Source: Stomoxys calcitrans
Taxonomy: Eukaryota; Arthropoda; Insecta; Diptera; Muscidae
DNA length: 64,000 nucleotides
Direction of reading: 5' to 3'
NCBI RefSeq assembly: GCF_963082655.1
Contig: NC_081552.1
Location: 124,777,494-124,841,493, forward strand
Below, piece after piece: positions 34,021-46,089 of this stretch. Below the pieces are notes generated by a model. The model saw only the letters and a list, made by a program, of their open reading frames with translations. It did no database searches and was not told the origin of the DNA. Position 1 is the stretch's first letter, and every line of letters starts with the position of its first letter. A program made the translations under genes and the position numbers.

Positions 34021-34824
34021 TTTGGATATATCATGTTTGTTATCCTATACAATACGAGCAACTATTTTACATATAAGGAAATATTTAAACAATTTTGGAT
34101 TGTACTTGAAATGCGCATCGAATGATCCACTACATTTTATTTCAAACTTCAGAGATACCAATAATATATATACTTGTGTAGACTCGCGGCCTTACATCTG
34201 AAGATCAGTCTATTTGGCAGCTGCATATATCCATATATGACCCCATCCAATGTGTAGTCTCATACAAGACTATGTACAAATTTCAGAGTAGTAAGATAAG
34301 AGATGTGCCTTTTATGAACTCAAGACCTTAAATGGTAGAAGTGTTTATATTATCCGAACATCTCAATTGTATTTTCGGTAATGTCCAATAAAGCTCACTG
34401 AATCCTTCTAAGATACCTTGACAATAAAAAAATCGATTAAGAAAAACATGATACATTTGCATAACACTTTATTAAATTATCACACTTTATTTAATTTTGA
34501 CACTTAATTAAAATTAACATTATAATATCAAAATACATATTTTTAAGGCGTTACGCTGCATGAATAATGTGGTATTTCATAATTAAACAAAATATTGTGC
34601 TGAGGCTTTGCCTTTTCTGACCACCTTTTGTTACGATCGATGCAGATCGCCCTTATGCAATACACTTTCCTTCATTGCATAGCAAATTTGATGTGGCATT
34701 TAGAGAGATGTTCACCTTTTAAAACTCTCACTTAATATAAGCTGCAATGCTATTTTAATTTTCCTTGGGCTAGCGCACGAGTTTTCTTATGTTTATTACA
34801 TTACAAATTGCCATTGATTTGTTT
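34021..34824. other. AT-rich stretch with decayed HINE-B monomers
   Basis: Bases 34170-34420 still show monomer phrases (atcagtctatttggcagctgcatat). From 34440 to 34824 the sequence matches nothing else in the window and has no good coding frame. Confidence 0.4.
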
Positions 34825-36487
34825 TTATACCCTCCACCATAAGATGGGGGGTATACTAATTTCGTCATTCTGTTTGTAACTACTCGAAATATTCGTCTGA
34901 GACCCCATAAAGTATATATATTCTTGATCGTCGTGACATTTTATGTCGATCTAGCCATGTCCGTCCGTCTGTCCGTCCGTCCGTCCGTCCGTCCGTCCGT
35001 CCGTCCGTCCGTCTGTCTGTCGAAAGCACGCTAACTTCCGAAGGAGTAAAGCTAGCCGCTTGAAATTTTGCACAAATACTTCTTATTAGTGTAGGTCGGT
35101 TGGTATTGTAAATGGGCCATATCGGTCCATGTTTTGATATAGCTGCCATATAAACCGATCTTGGGTCTTGACTTCTTGAGCCTGTAGAGTGCGCAATTCT
35201 TATCCGATTGGAACGAAATTTTGCATGACGTGTTTTGCTATGATATCCAACAACTGTGCCAAGTATGGTTCAAATCGGACCATAACCTGATATAGCTGCC
35301 ATATAAACCGATCTTGGGTCTTGACTTCTTGAGCCTCTAGCGTGCGCAATTCTTATCCGATCAGAATGAAATTTTGCACAACGTGTTTTGTTATGATATC
35401 CAACAACTGTGCCAAGTATGGTTAAAATCGGTTCATAACCTGATATAGCTGCCATATAAACCGATCTTGGGTCTTGACTTCTTGAGCCTCTAGAGTGCGC
35501 AATTCTTATCCGATTGGAATGAAATTTTGCACCACGTGTTTTCTTATTTTATCCAACAACAGTGCCAAGTATGGTTCAAATCGGTCCATAACCTGATATA
35601 GCTACCATATAAACCGATCTTGGGTCTTTATTTCTTGAGCCTCTAGAGTGCGCAATTCTTATCCGATTGGAATGGAATTTCGCACGACGTGTTTTGTTAT
35701 GATACCCAACAACTGTGCCAAGTATGGTTCAAATCGGTCCATAACCTGATATAGCTGCCATATAAACCGATCTTGGGTCTTGACTTCTTGACCCTCTAGA
35801 GGGCACAATTCTTATCCGATTTGAATGAATTTTTGCACGAAGTATTTCGTTATTATATCCAACAACTGTGCCAAGTATGGTTCAAATCGGTTCATAAACT
35901 GATATAGCTGTCATGTAAACAGATCTGGGGATTTGATTTCTTGAGCTTCTAGAGGGCGCAATTCCTATCCGATTTGGCTGAAATTTTGCATGACGTATTT
36001 TATTTTTACTTTCAACAACTGGGTCAAATAAGGTTCAAATCGGTTCATAACCTGATATAGCTGCCATATAAACCGATCTGGGATCTTGACTTCTTGACCC
36101 CTAGAGGTCGCAATTATTATCCGATATGCCTGAAATTTTGTACGATGGATCCTCTCATGACCATCAACAAACGTGTTTATTATGGTCTGAATCGGTCTAT
36201 AGCCCGATACAGATCCCATATAAATCGTTCTCTCTATTTTACTTCGTGAGCCCCAATGGGCGCAATTCTTAAACGAATTGGCTGAAATTTTACACAGGCC
36301 TCCAATAATAATTTAATTGTGGTCCGAACCGGACCATATCTTGATATCGTTTTAATAACAGAGTAACTCTTTTCTTATATACTTTTTTGCCTAAGAAGAG
36401 ATGCCGGGAAAAGAACTTGACAAATGCGATCCATGGTGGAGGGTATATAAGATTCGGCCCGGCCGAACTTAGCACGCTTTTACTTGT
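34825..36487 (+). mobile_element. HINE-A, the longest copy, with expanded monomers
   Basis: Complete ends. The GTCC/GTCT tract at about 34961-35022 is the longest in the window. Monomer landmark accgatc occurs at 35154, 35307, 35460, 35613 and 35766, an exact 153-bp period, followed by diverged monomers and the 3' third. Hairpin and tttacttg end at 36487. Confidence 0.92.
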
Positions 36488-36932
36488 TTTTACTATCAAC
36501 AACTGTGTCAAATAAGTTTCAAATCGGTTCATAACCTGATATAGCTGCCATATAAACCGATCTGCGATCTTGACTTCTTGAGCCTCCAGAGATCGCAATT
36601 ATTATCAGATTTGCTTGGAATTTTGTACGACGGGTCCTCTCATGACCATTAATGTACGTGTTTATTATGGTATGAATCGGTCTATAGCTTGATACAGCTC
36701 CCATATGAATGGATCTCTCTATTTTACCAAAGGGCGTAATTCTTATTCGAATTGGCTGACATTTCACACAGGCCTCCAACATATAATATAATTGTGATCC
36801 AAACCGGACCATATCTTGATATCGCTCTAATAGCAGAGCAAATCTTTTTTATATCATTTTTTTGACTAAGAAGAGATGCCGGGAAAAGAACTCGACAAAT
36901 GCGATCTATGGTGGAGGGTATATAAGATTCGG
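36488..36932 (+). mobile_element. HINE-A 3' fragment directly behind the previous copy
   Basis: It begins inside a monomer (tactatcaacaactgtgtcaaataag) and runs to ATGGTGGAGGGTATATAAGATTCGG, where it breaks before the hairpin is complete. Same orientation as the preceding copy. Confidence 0.8.
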
Positions 36933-37294
36933 TAAGATATCCAAACTTTTAAGTGGCTAGATTTATTCATTCGAACACTATCGGAATATTCGCAGATAGG
37001 CTGAAGGGCATGACTGATTTATTTTGAATATAAAGACGATCCAGAATATATATAATTCATAAGGTCGCAGATCAATATTTTGATGTATTGCACTAGAATA
37101 GAATAGTATACCCCCATCCTACGGTGATGGGTATAAAAAAAGAACTTTCCAAATATGGAAAATTATTGCAAATTTTACAAAAATACAAAAAAAAAAAAAA
37201 AACAAGTGACCCAAAAAAAATTGGGGTCAATTACCGGGTAGCGCCTCACATGTATACCGACCAGACAATATGGGATTCCAAAGTTTGAGAGTAA
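36933..37294. other. Spacer with an inverted HINE-B 5' end
   Basis: Around 37040-37137 the inverted core and terminus (gaatatatataattcataagg, ccatcctacggtgatgggtata) of a HINE-B-like element are visible. A poly(A) run follows at about 37190. The rest is unassigned. Confidence 0.5.
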
Positions 37295-38112
37295 ACAAGT
37301 AAAAGCGTGTTAACTTCGGCCGGGCCGAATCTTATATACCCTACAACATGGATCGCATTTGTCGAGTTCTATTCCCGGCATCTCTTCTTAGGCGAAAAAA
37401 GAATGAAAGAAAAGATTTGCTTTGCTATTAGAGCGATATCAAGATATGGTCCGTTTCGGACAACAATTTAATTATATGTTGGAGACCTGTGTAAAATGTC
37501 AGCCAATTCGAATAAGAATTGGGCCCCCTAGCGGCTCAAGAAGTTAAATAGAGAGATAGATTTATATGGGGCTGTATCAGGCAACAGACCGATTCAGACC
37601 AAAATAAACATGAGATGATCCGTCGAACAAAATTTCAGGCAAATCGGATAATAATTGCGACCTCTAGAGGCTAAAGAAGTCAAGATCCCAGATCGGTTAT
37701 GACCGATTTGAACCATACTTGGCACAGTTGTTGGATATCATAACAAAATACTACGTGCAAAACTTCATTCCAATCGGATGAGAATTGCGCCCTCAAGAGG
37801 CTCAAGAAGTCAAGACCCAAGATCGGTTTATAGAGCAGCTATATCAAAACATGGACCGATATGGCCCATTTACAATACCAACCGACCTACACTAATAAGA
37901 AGTATTTGTGCAAAATTTCAAGCGGCTTGCTTTACTCCTTCGAAAGTTAGCGTGCTTTCGAGAGACAGACGGACGGACATGGCTAGATCGACATAAAATG
38001 TCACGACGATCAAGAATATATATACTTCATGGGGTCTCAGACGAATATTTCGAGTAGTTACAAACAGAATGACGAAATTAGTATACCCCCATCCTGTGGT
38101 GGAGGGTATAAA
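37295..38112 (-). mobile_element. HINE-A (inverted)
   Basis: Inverted terminus acaagtaaaagcg, TTCGGCCGGGCCGAA, few monomers, short GACG tract at about 37960-37978, TA core and ATCCTGTGGTGGAGGGTATA at the end. Confidence 0.88.
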
Positions 38113-38540
38113 AAAGAATATAAATTATTTTAAAATTTGGACCATACCATAAATAATCAGTTATAATACCCTGTACCTAGTAGTATAGGAAATATTGAAT
38201 TGGGGTTTGTTTATTTGGTTTTTTGTTGGTCTGTAAGTTTGTTCAGTTTAGGCTCCAATATTGCGCAACCGTTTTACTGAAATTTTTAGGTAATGATTCT
38301 GTAGGCTCGGGAAAAGCAAAAGGGTTTTCAAAGTTTTTTTATCTGAATTGGAAATTCCGCTCCCTGTTACACTAAGTTTTAAAAAGTTTAGATATATTGG
38401 CATTGGTGAGTACAGTACGAATATGGTATTAACAAGTTACAACAGTCTAAAATGTGGCAAATACGACCTTTTTATATTCAGGCTGATTCGCGGAAATTAA
38501 ACTTTGCTGAAATTTGAAATAAAGAATTTCTATCAAAATT
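38113..38540. repeat. Flank with an inverted family-M terminus
   Basis: About 38200-38400 resembles the inverted family-M end at 29300 (gtttgttcagtttaggctcc, cgcaaccgttttactgaaattt). The remainder is AT-rich and unassigned. Confidence 0.5.
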
Positions 38541-38897
38541 CGAACAAAATTTTGATAAAATCGGTTGATAAATGCGTTTCCAAGGCCCATAAAGTGAAAA
38601 TCTGGAGATACATAATATGTGCTTGGATAATAAATGTGGCTTTTATGGGCCTAAGACCCTAAATCGGAGGATCGGTCTATATGGCAGCTATATCCAAATC
38701 TGGACCGATCTAGGCCAAATTGACGAAGGATGTCGGGGGGCCTAACAAAACTCACTGTCCCAAATGTCAGCAAAATCGGATAATAAATGTGGCTTTTATG
38801 GGCCTTAGACCCTTAATCGGCGGATCGGTCCATATGGGGGCTATATCAAGATATAGTCCCATATAGCCCATCTTCGAACTCAACCTGCTTATGGACA
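38541..38897 (-). mobile_element. HINE-B (inverted), interrupted by HINE-A
   Basis: HINE-B monomers (atcggaggatcggtctatatggcagc) run to cttatggacaaa, where a HINE-A begins. The HINE-B continues at 40077-40180 with agaatatgtgcaaagttcagctc. Confidence 0.8.
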
Positions 38898-40076
38898 AAC
38901 AAGTAAAAGCGTGCTAAGTTCGGCCGGACCGAATATTATATACCCTCCACCATGGAGCGCACTTGTCGAGTTCTTTTCCCGACATCTCTTCTTACACAAA
39001 AAAGGATATAAGAAAATATTTGCTCTTCTATTAGAGCGATATCAAGATATGATCCGGTTTAGACCACAATTAAATTATATGTTGGAGACCTGTGTACAAT
39101 GTCAGCCAATTCGAATAAGAATTCCGCCCTGTGGGGACTCAAAAAGTAAAATAGAGAGATCGATTTATGTGGGAGCTGCATCTGGCTATAGACCTATTCA
39201 GACCATAATAAATACGTATGTTGATGGTCATGAGAGGATCCGTTGTACAAAATTTCAGGCAAATCGGATAATATTTGCGACCTCTAGAGGCTCAAGAAGT
39301 CAAGATTCCAGATCGGTTTATATGGCAGCTATATCAGGTTATGAACCGAATTAAATCATACTTAGCACAGTTGTTGGATATCATAACAAAACACGTCGTG
39401 CAAAATTTCATTCCAATCGGATAAGAATTGCGCTCTCTAGAGGCTCAAGAAGTCAAGACCCAAGATCGGTTTATATGACAGCTATATCAGGTTATGAACC
39501 GATTTGAACCATACTTAGGGCATTTGTTAAAAATGATACTAAAACACTATGTGCAAAATTTCAGTCAAATCGGATGGGAATGGCGCCCTCTAGAGGCTCA
39601 AGAACTCAAGACCCAAGATCGGTTTATATGACAGCTATACCAGGTTGTGGACCGATTTGATCCATACTTAGCACAGTTGTTAAAAGTAATACTAAAACAC
39701 TATGTGCAAAATTTGAGTCAAATCGGATGAGAATTGCGCCCTCTAGAGGCTCAATAAATCAAGACCCAAGATCGGTTTATATGGCAGCTATATCAAAACA
39801 TGAACCGATATGACCCATTTACAATACCAACCGACCTACACTAATAAAAAGTGTTTGTGCAAAATTTCAAGCGGCTAGCTTTACTTCTTCGGAAGTTAGC
39901 GTGCTTTCGACAGACAGACGGACGGACATGTCTAGATCGACATAAAATGTCGCGACGATCAAGAATATATATACTCTATGGGCCTCAGACCAATATTTCG
40001 AGTAGTTACAAACAGAATGACGAAATTAGTATACCCCGATGACGAAATTAGTATATCCTATGGTGGAGGGTATAAA
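38898..40076 (-). mobile_element. HINE-A (inverted) nested in HINE-B
   Basis: Inverted terminus with TTCGGCCGGACCGAA (one hairpin change), several monomers, GTCY tract at about 39907-39928, TA core, and a small duplication of gacgaaattagtata near 40019-40055 at the 5' terminus. The flanks on both sides are one HINE-B. Confidence 0.88.
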
Positions 40077-40235
40077 AAAGAATATGTGCAAAGTTCAGCT
40101 CAATATCTCTATTTTTAAAGACTGTAGCGTGATTTCAAACAGACAGAGGGACGGACATGTCTAGATCGTCTTAGATTTTTAAAAGTTTTTCTTGGAAGAA
40201 AATCACAAATTCCGAAAGTAAGTTTTAAATTTTTA

Positions 40236-40484
40236 TACCGCTATATCAAGATATTGTCCGATATAGCCTATCTTCGAACTTAACCTGCTTATGGACAAAA
40301 AAGAAATCTGTGCAAAATTTCAGCTCAATATCTAGACAGACGGACGGACATGTCTAGATCGTCTCAGATTTTAACGCTGATCAAGAATATATATACTTTA
40401 TAGGGTCGGAAATTGATATTTCAATGTGTTGCAAGCGGAATGACAAAATGAATATACCCCCATCCTTCGGTAGTGGGTATAAAA
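40236..40484 (-). mobile_element. HINE-B (inverted) 5' fragment
   Basis: It contains gacaaaaaagaaatctgtgc, the GACG tract, the TA core and ccatccttcggtagtgggtata. No monomers or hairpin. Confidence 0.75.
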
Positions 40485-40867
40485 GAATTGCTACGTCAAT
40501 ATAAACTTTCTAAATTATTAATTTATAAAATTTCATCAAAATCGGACAACAAAATCGAAGGTCAGACGTAATGAGTTAGAATTTTGTCTTTACAAACATT
40601 TATATAAATTTGTCTATAGAAGAAAATTTTGGGAAAATATTGTTTGGGACAGAAAAGCACAGTAAAACTACTTTAAAAATGTTCATGCAAAAAAAGTGTC
40701 GCAGAATGCAAAATTTTATTTAAATTTTGGATAAAAAAAATCTACTTAAAACACTAATCCTTGAAAAAAAATTTTGGGGTTAGGTTGTCGTTAGAGAGTT
40801 TTCCGTTTTTGGAATTTTAATTTAGTCGTTAAAAAAATTTTATTGAAATTTTTTTGTAAAAATTTAG
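40485..40867. other. AT-rich repeat with attttg/agaaaa phrases
   Basis: Recurrent attttgtcttt and tagaagaaaattttg phrases suggest a decayed short-motif element. The same texture resumes at 41567-42040. No gene. Confidence 0.4.
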
Positions 40868-41566
40868 ATTAGGTTGAAGAGAAGGTGCAGATATAAATCC
40901 GCCGCATACCACTTGGACATAACCTAAATCAGTAATCGGCTTGTTGTGCGCTCTACAAACTATAAAGTAACCTCTTAAAAGAAAATTTTAAGTTAGGAAT
41001 TCCGTGCTACTTACAAAATCCTTAATTGCTTTCAATACCACTCCCCTAAATTGGTTCATGTCTGGTATTGTGACTCCACCTAAGTGGCGGTATCTGTTAG
41101 ACACGAAAGCCAGACAATGACAAAAGAAATTCTCCAACGTCTCGTCATCTTCCCCGCATGCCCTACACATGCTGTCACTTTCCGCACCAATTTTACATAA
41201 GTGAGCTCGTAGTCCTATGTGTCCCGCTATGATACCAATAGCTATACTGACCTCCTTCTTGCTTCATTTCAGTAATAGTGTCGTCTTTTCACGATCTGGA
41301 TCCCCCCATACAATTTTCGCTGTCCTACCGACCGTATCGCTGTTCCACAATGTTGCAAGCGCATTCGTCGCCCACTCCCTTAACTCGGACTGCGTCGACC
41401 CGAAAGGCTTTGGGTTAACGAAGTTTATTGACGGCAGTCCTTTATCCTTCACCCGCAAATCGTCTGCCCTTTCATTTCCCCTTACTACGTTATGACCCGG
41501 CACCAAAACAATGCGGATTTTGCCATCCTCAGAGAAGGCGTTAATGTCCTTCTTACACTGCAAGAC
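40868..41566 (-). pseudogene. 5'-truncated LOA-like LINE (RNase H and 3' end)
   Basis: The minus strand encodes EDGKIRIVLVPGHNVVRGNERADDL (41470-41535), the C-terminal half of RNase H, then NPKPFGSTQSELREWATNA and the MCRACGEDDETLENFFCHC cysteine motif (41110-41170), and ends in the same 3' UTR as the copy at 24656-24782. It is 5'-truncated at about 41566, as expected for target-primed reverse transcription. The RNase H frame is intact where the other copy has lost a base. Confidence 0.85.
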
Positions 41567-42039
41567 TGTAAAAATTTAGCCTTTAGAAAAATTTTAATTT
41601 AAGTGTTGCCTTTAGAAAAAGTTGGGAAAAAATTTTGTCATTGTCACGAGCCTCGGCCCGTGCTGAGTTTTGTCATTAGAGAATGTTACGCTGAAATTTT
41701 GATTTTAGAAAAATTTAATTATAATTTGTTTCAAAAAAATTCATTAATTTTTTTTTTACTAAGAATTTCATTGCGTTTGTTTAGTAAAGAAGAATACTTC
41801 TAGGGCAGCCCTGGCCTCAGCAAAATTTTGTCTTTGTAGAATATAATATAAACAATTTTGACATTTTAAAAAATGTTGCTGATTTTTTTTTTTGTTTAGA
41901 ATAAATTTAATTAAACCGGTCTCTCGATTATCCTTGTTCAGTTCCTAGAAGTTTTAATTTTTGGTGGTTTGACAGAAGTTTGGCATGTAGAATACAATTA
42001 TGCCCTTCAACTAAATTTAGTTTGTATACATTTTAAGGA
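41567..42039. other. AT-rich repeat continuing around the LOA fragment
   Basis: Phrases such as tttagaaaaattttaattt and attttgtctttgtagaa repeat. No coding frame. It is probably the same decayed element as 40485-40867, split by the LOA insertion. Confidence 0.4.
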
Positions 42040-42101
42040 GAATCCATGGTGGTTTGTTCCCAAAATACGGCCCGGCCGAACTTAGCACACTTTCACTTGT
42101 T
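42040..42101 (+). mobile_element. HINE-A 3' terminal remnant
   Basis: Only ccatggtgg..., the hairpin (acggcccggccgaa) and cttagcacactttcacttgtt remain. Confidence 0.75.
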
Positions 42102-42112
42102 ATAAATTTTGG

Positions 42113-42942
42113 TAGTATTTTTATACCATCCACCATGGAATGAGGGTGTACTAATTTCGTCATTTTATTTGTAAATCCTCGAAATATTCGTCTAAGAACC
42201 CATAAAGAATATATATTCTTGATCGCCATGAAATTTTAAGTCGATCTAGCCTTGTCTGTACGTCCGTCTGTCTGCCTGTCGGTCGAAAGCACTCTAACTT
42301 TCGAAAGAGTAATGCTAGCCGCTTCAAATTTTCCAAAAATACTTCTTATTAGTATAGGTCGGTTTGGATCGATACGGCTTGGTCCATGTTTTGATATAGC
42401 TCCCATATAAACCGATCTTGCATATTGGTTTCTTGAGCCACTAGACGGCGCTTTTCTTATCCGACTTGGCTGAAATTTTGCATGAGGATTTTGGTATCAT
42501 TTCCAACAACAGTGCTAAGTATGGTTGAAATTGGTCCATAACTTGATGTAGGTGCCATATAAATCGATATGAGATCTTGACATCGTGAGCCACTAGAGGT
42601 CGCAATTATTATCCGAATTGGCTGAAATTTTGTACAACGGCTTCTCTCATGACCTTCAACTTATGGTCTAAATCGGTCTATAGCCTGATACAGCTCCCAT
42701 ATAATCTCCCTATTTTAGTTCTTGAGCCCCTAAAGGACGCAATTCTTATTCGAATTGGCTGCAATTTTACACAATAACTTCTACTATGGTGTCCAACATT
42801 CAATTCGATTATGGTCCGAATTGGACGATAACTTGATATAGCTCTAATAGAATAGAAATTAATTTCATTTATCTTTTGTTGGCCTAAAATGAGATACCGG
42901 GACAAGATCGAGACAAATGCTATTGCTTTTACTCGTTATACC
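42113..42942 (+). mobile_element. HINE-A, diverged copy
   Basis: TATACCATCCACCATGGAATG start, TA core, GTCY tract at about 42258-42285, monomers with several changes, and an eroded end (aatgctattgcttttactcgtt) where the hairpin is lost. Confidence 0.75.
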
Positions 42943-43612
42943 CTAAACTACTACTGTGTTACAGGGTGTTATAACTTAGTGAATTTGTTTGAAACACCCA
43001 GAAGGTGAATTTGTTTGAAACACCCAGAAGGAAGAGAGATAGACCCATTGATAAGTATGCCATTGGACTCAAAATCACTTTCAAATTCGTTTAAGCTATG
43101 TCCGTCTGTCTGTCTAACCAATCTCTCGAAACTTAACAGCAAGGACATTATTGTGACTCTTGTGAATTTCATAGAAACCGGTTCATATTTAGATATAGCT
43201 GCTTATATGTTTTACGCCCGATTTTCACTTCCAGAGCCACTGCAAACGCATTTATTGACCAATATTGCCAAAATTGTACATAACACTTTCCTCGATTTCT
43301 TCCGCAATATCTAAGAAGTTTGGTCAAAATTGGTTCAGATTTAGATGTAGCTCCCATATATATGTTCGTCAGATTTTGGGTAATTTGCAATAATGTTGTC
43401 ATTTGTCAAAAGTATTTATTATAGTTTGAACATATTTGCTCGAAATTTGATACGGATTATTTAATAACTCATCCGAAAACATCCGCCGAGGTCCACCAAC
43501 ATTGGTTCGGAATTAGATATTGCTCCCACTTTGTATCTATAGGGTAGGTGTGGGGTATTATAAAGTCGGCACCTCCCGACTTTTGCCTTTCCTATCTGGG
43601 TTTCAAATTAGT
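42943..43612 (+). mobile_element. HINE-D element
   Basis: It starts ATACCCTAAACTACTACTG, has a 34-bp duplication near the 5' end (gtgaatttgtttgaaacacc twice), a gtccgtctgtctgtct tract at 43099-43114, ttcagatttagatgtagctcc phrases, a GGTGTGGGGTATTA subterminal element and the hairpin AAGTCGGcacctcCCGACTT at about 43572-43591, followed by ttgcctttcctatctgg. The layout equals HINE-A/B with a different hairpin. Confidence 0.75.
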
Positions 43613-43704
43613 TAAGGATGGCGATATCTTGAAGATAACAAAAAACAAAACTGTGTTTTTATATTGTTTGTTGTGACATTCCACCCTCCGGATGACGTTG
43701 CAAT

Positions 43705-44590
43705 TTTTATACCCTCCACCATAGGATGGGGGGTATACTAATTTCGTCATTCTGATTGTAACTACTCGAAATATTCGTCTTAGATCCCATAAAGTATATA
43801 TATTCTTGATCGTCGTGAAATTTTATGTCGATCGAGCCATGTCCGTTCGTCTGTCCGTCCGTCCGTCCGTCCGTCTGTCTGTCGAAAGCACGCTAACTTC
43901 CGAAGGAGTAAAGCTAGCCGCTTGAAATTTTGCACAAATACTTCTTATTAGTGTAGGTCAGTTGGTATTGCAAATGAGCCATATCGGTCCACTTTTTGAT
44001 ATAGCTGCCATATAAACCGATCTTGGGTCTTGACTTCTTGAGCCTCTAGAGTGCGCAATTCTTATCCGATTGGGATGAAATTTTGCACGACGTGTTTTGT
44101 AATGATATCCAACAATTGTGCCAAGTATGGTTCAAATCGGTTCATAACCTGATATAGCTGCCATATAAACCGATCTGGGGTCTTGACTTCTTGAGCCTCT
44201 AGAGTGCGCAATTCTTATCCGATTTGCCTGAAATTTTGTACGACGGATCCTCTCATGACCATCAACATACTTGTTTATTATGGTCTGAATCGGTCTATAG
44301 CCCGATACAGGTCCCATATAAATCGATCTCTCTATTTTACTTCTTGAGCCCACAAAGGACGCAATTCTTATTCGAATTGGCTGACATTTTACACAGGTCT
44401 CCAACATATAATTTAATTGTAGTCCAAACCGGAACATATCTTAATATCGCTCTAATAGCAGAGCAAATCTTTTCTTATATCATTTTTTTTGCCTAAGAAG
44501 AGATGCCAGGAAAAGAACTCGACAAATGCGATCCATGGTGGAGGGTATATAAGATTCGGCCCGGCCGAACTTAGCACGCTTTTTTCTTGT
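43705..44590 (+). mobile_element. HINE-A, short copy with about two monomers
   Basis: Complete ends, GTCC tract at about 43853-43883, only about two 153-bp monomers before the 3' third, hairpin and cacgcttttttcttgtt end. Confidence 0.9.
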
Positions 44591-44963
44591 TGGTTTTTGA
44601 AACTTCAAGCAATCGCTACCCTAAAAAATGTAACCAATTTTAAATAGTAGTACCTGATTACCTGATTATCTAATATAAACTGAGATATCGCAGATAATGC
44701 TAAAGAAAATTTTTGTACGAATAAGCAAATATTTTTGTTTTCTCTTTAATGTTAGTATTTGAAGTTTTGTTAAATAATTTCTTTTGCCATTTCTTTGCAA
44801 GAATTTGGGCGATATAACATTTGTCCAAATGGCTTTCCGCAGAGCGACCCCAAACGCGAAAGTTCTCACCTATATTAGTGTGGCGGAAAACGTACGATCA
44901 GACTCCAACTGGGAGATGGACATTGAAAAACTGCAAATACAGAAGGTGGCAACGGTATACACG
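44591..44963. other. Non-repetitive island with a short open frame
   Basis: 44784-44990 holds a 69-codon frame (AFRRATPNAKVLTYISVAEN...), more GC-rich than the flanks. It runs into the HINE-A fragment that starts at about 44964, so the end of the frame is not native. I do not recognise it. It could be a piece of an unknown transposon or exon. Confidence 0.3.
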
Positions 44964-45580
44964 CTTGAAATTTTCACAAATACTTCTTATTAGTGTAGGT
45001 CAGTTGGGATTGTAAATGGGCCATATCAGTCCATGTTTTGATATAGCTTCCCTATAAACAGATCTTGGATCTTGACTTCTTGAGCCAATAGACGGCACAA
45101 TTCTTATCCGATTTGAATGAAATTGCACGAAGTATTTTGCTATGATATCCAACAACTGTTCCAAGTATGGTTAAAATCGGTCCATAACCTGATATAGCTT
45201 TCATATAAGCCGATCTGGGGACTTTGCTTCTTTAGCTTCTAGAGGGCGCAATTCCTTTTCGATTTGCCTGAAATGTCGCATGACGTATTTTATTATGACT
45301 TCCAACAGCCGTGCCAAATAAGGCTCAAATCGGTTCATAACCTGATAAAGCTGCCACATAAACCGATCTTGGATCTTGAATTCTTGAGCCTCTAAAGGTC
45401 GCAATTATTATCCGATTTGCCTGAAATTTTTGTACGATGGATCCTCTCATGACCATCAACGTGTTTATTATGGTCTGAATCGGTCTATAGCCTGATACAG
45501 CTCCCATATAAATCGATCTCTCTATTTTACTTCTTGAGCCCCCAACGTCCGCAATTCTTAAAAGAATCGCGTAATGGACT
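44964..45580 (+). mobile_element. HINE-A fragment (monomers only)
   Basis: Begins at gcttgaaattttcacaaatacttc and runs through monomers to ttcttaaaagaatcg. Neither terminus is present. Confidence 0.7.
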
Positions 45581-45599
45581 GATTATTTGATTTACTGAT

Positions 45600-46085
45600 C
45601 GCTGCCCAGTCCGATCCTCCGATTTAAGGTCTTAGGCCCATAAAAGCCACATTTATTATCCGATTTTGTTGAAATTTGGGACAGTGCTTTGTGTTAGGCT
45701 CTTCGACACTTTTCTGGAACTTGGCTCAAATCGGAACAGTAAGTAGTTTTAGGCTTCTCGACAACTGACCCAAATATGGTTCAGATTAGACTATATTTAG
45801 ATGTAGCTACCATATAGACCAATCTCCCGATAAACGGTCTGAATCCCATAATTGAAATTTTGAATGAATGAAATTTTAAATAATGAATAGGTTAAGACCT
45901 CCCAACATCCGACCTTATGGTTCTGATCGGACTATATTTAGATATATTTGCATTATAGACCGGTCTACCGACAAATGGACTGAAGCCCATAAAAGCATAT
46001 TTATTACTCGATTTCGCTGAAATTTGAAACAGTGAGTTTTTTCGAGCCTCACGATATCCGACCTTAATATGGTACAGATCAGTTT
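45600..46085 (+). mobile_element. HINE-B fragment (monomers)
   Basis: Diverged monomers with gatcctccgatttaaggtcttagg and later agaccggtctaccgac. No termini. Confidence 0.65.
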
Positions 46086-46089
46086 ATAA

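Noticed and set aside
34961..35022. CRISPR-like array of short repeats
   Set aside because: The repeats are 4-bp GTCC/GTCT microsatellite units without spacers, in a eukaryotic transposon.
35270..35455. Recurring open frames with MAAISGYGPI / SRSQDPRSVYMAAISGYEP in many places on both strands
   Set aside because: They are one frame of the 153-bp HINE-A monomer read on the minus strand. They change length with monomer number and have no start, signal or conserved protein pattern.
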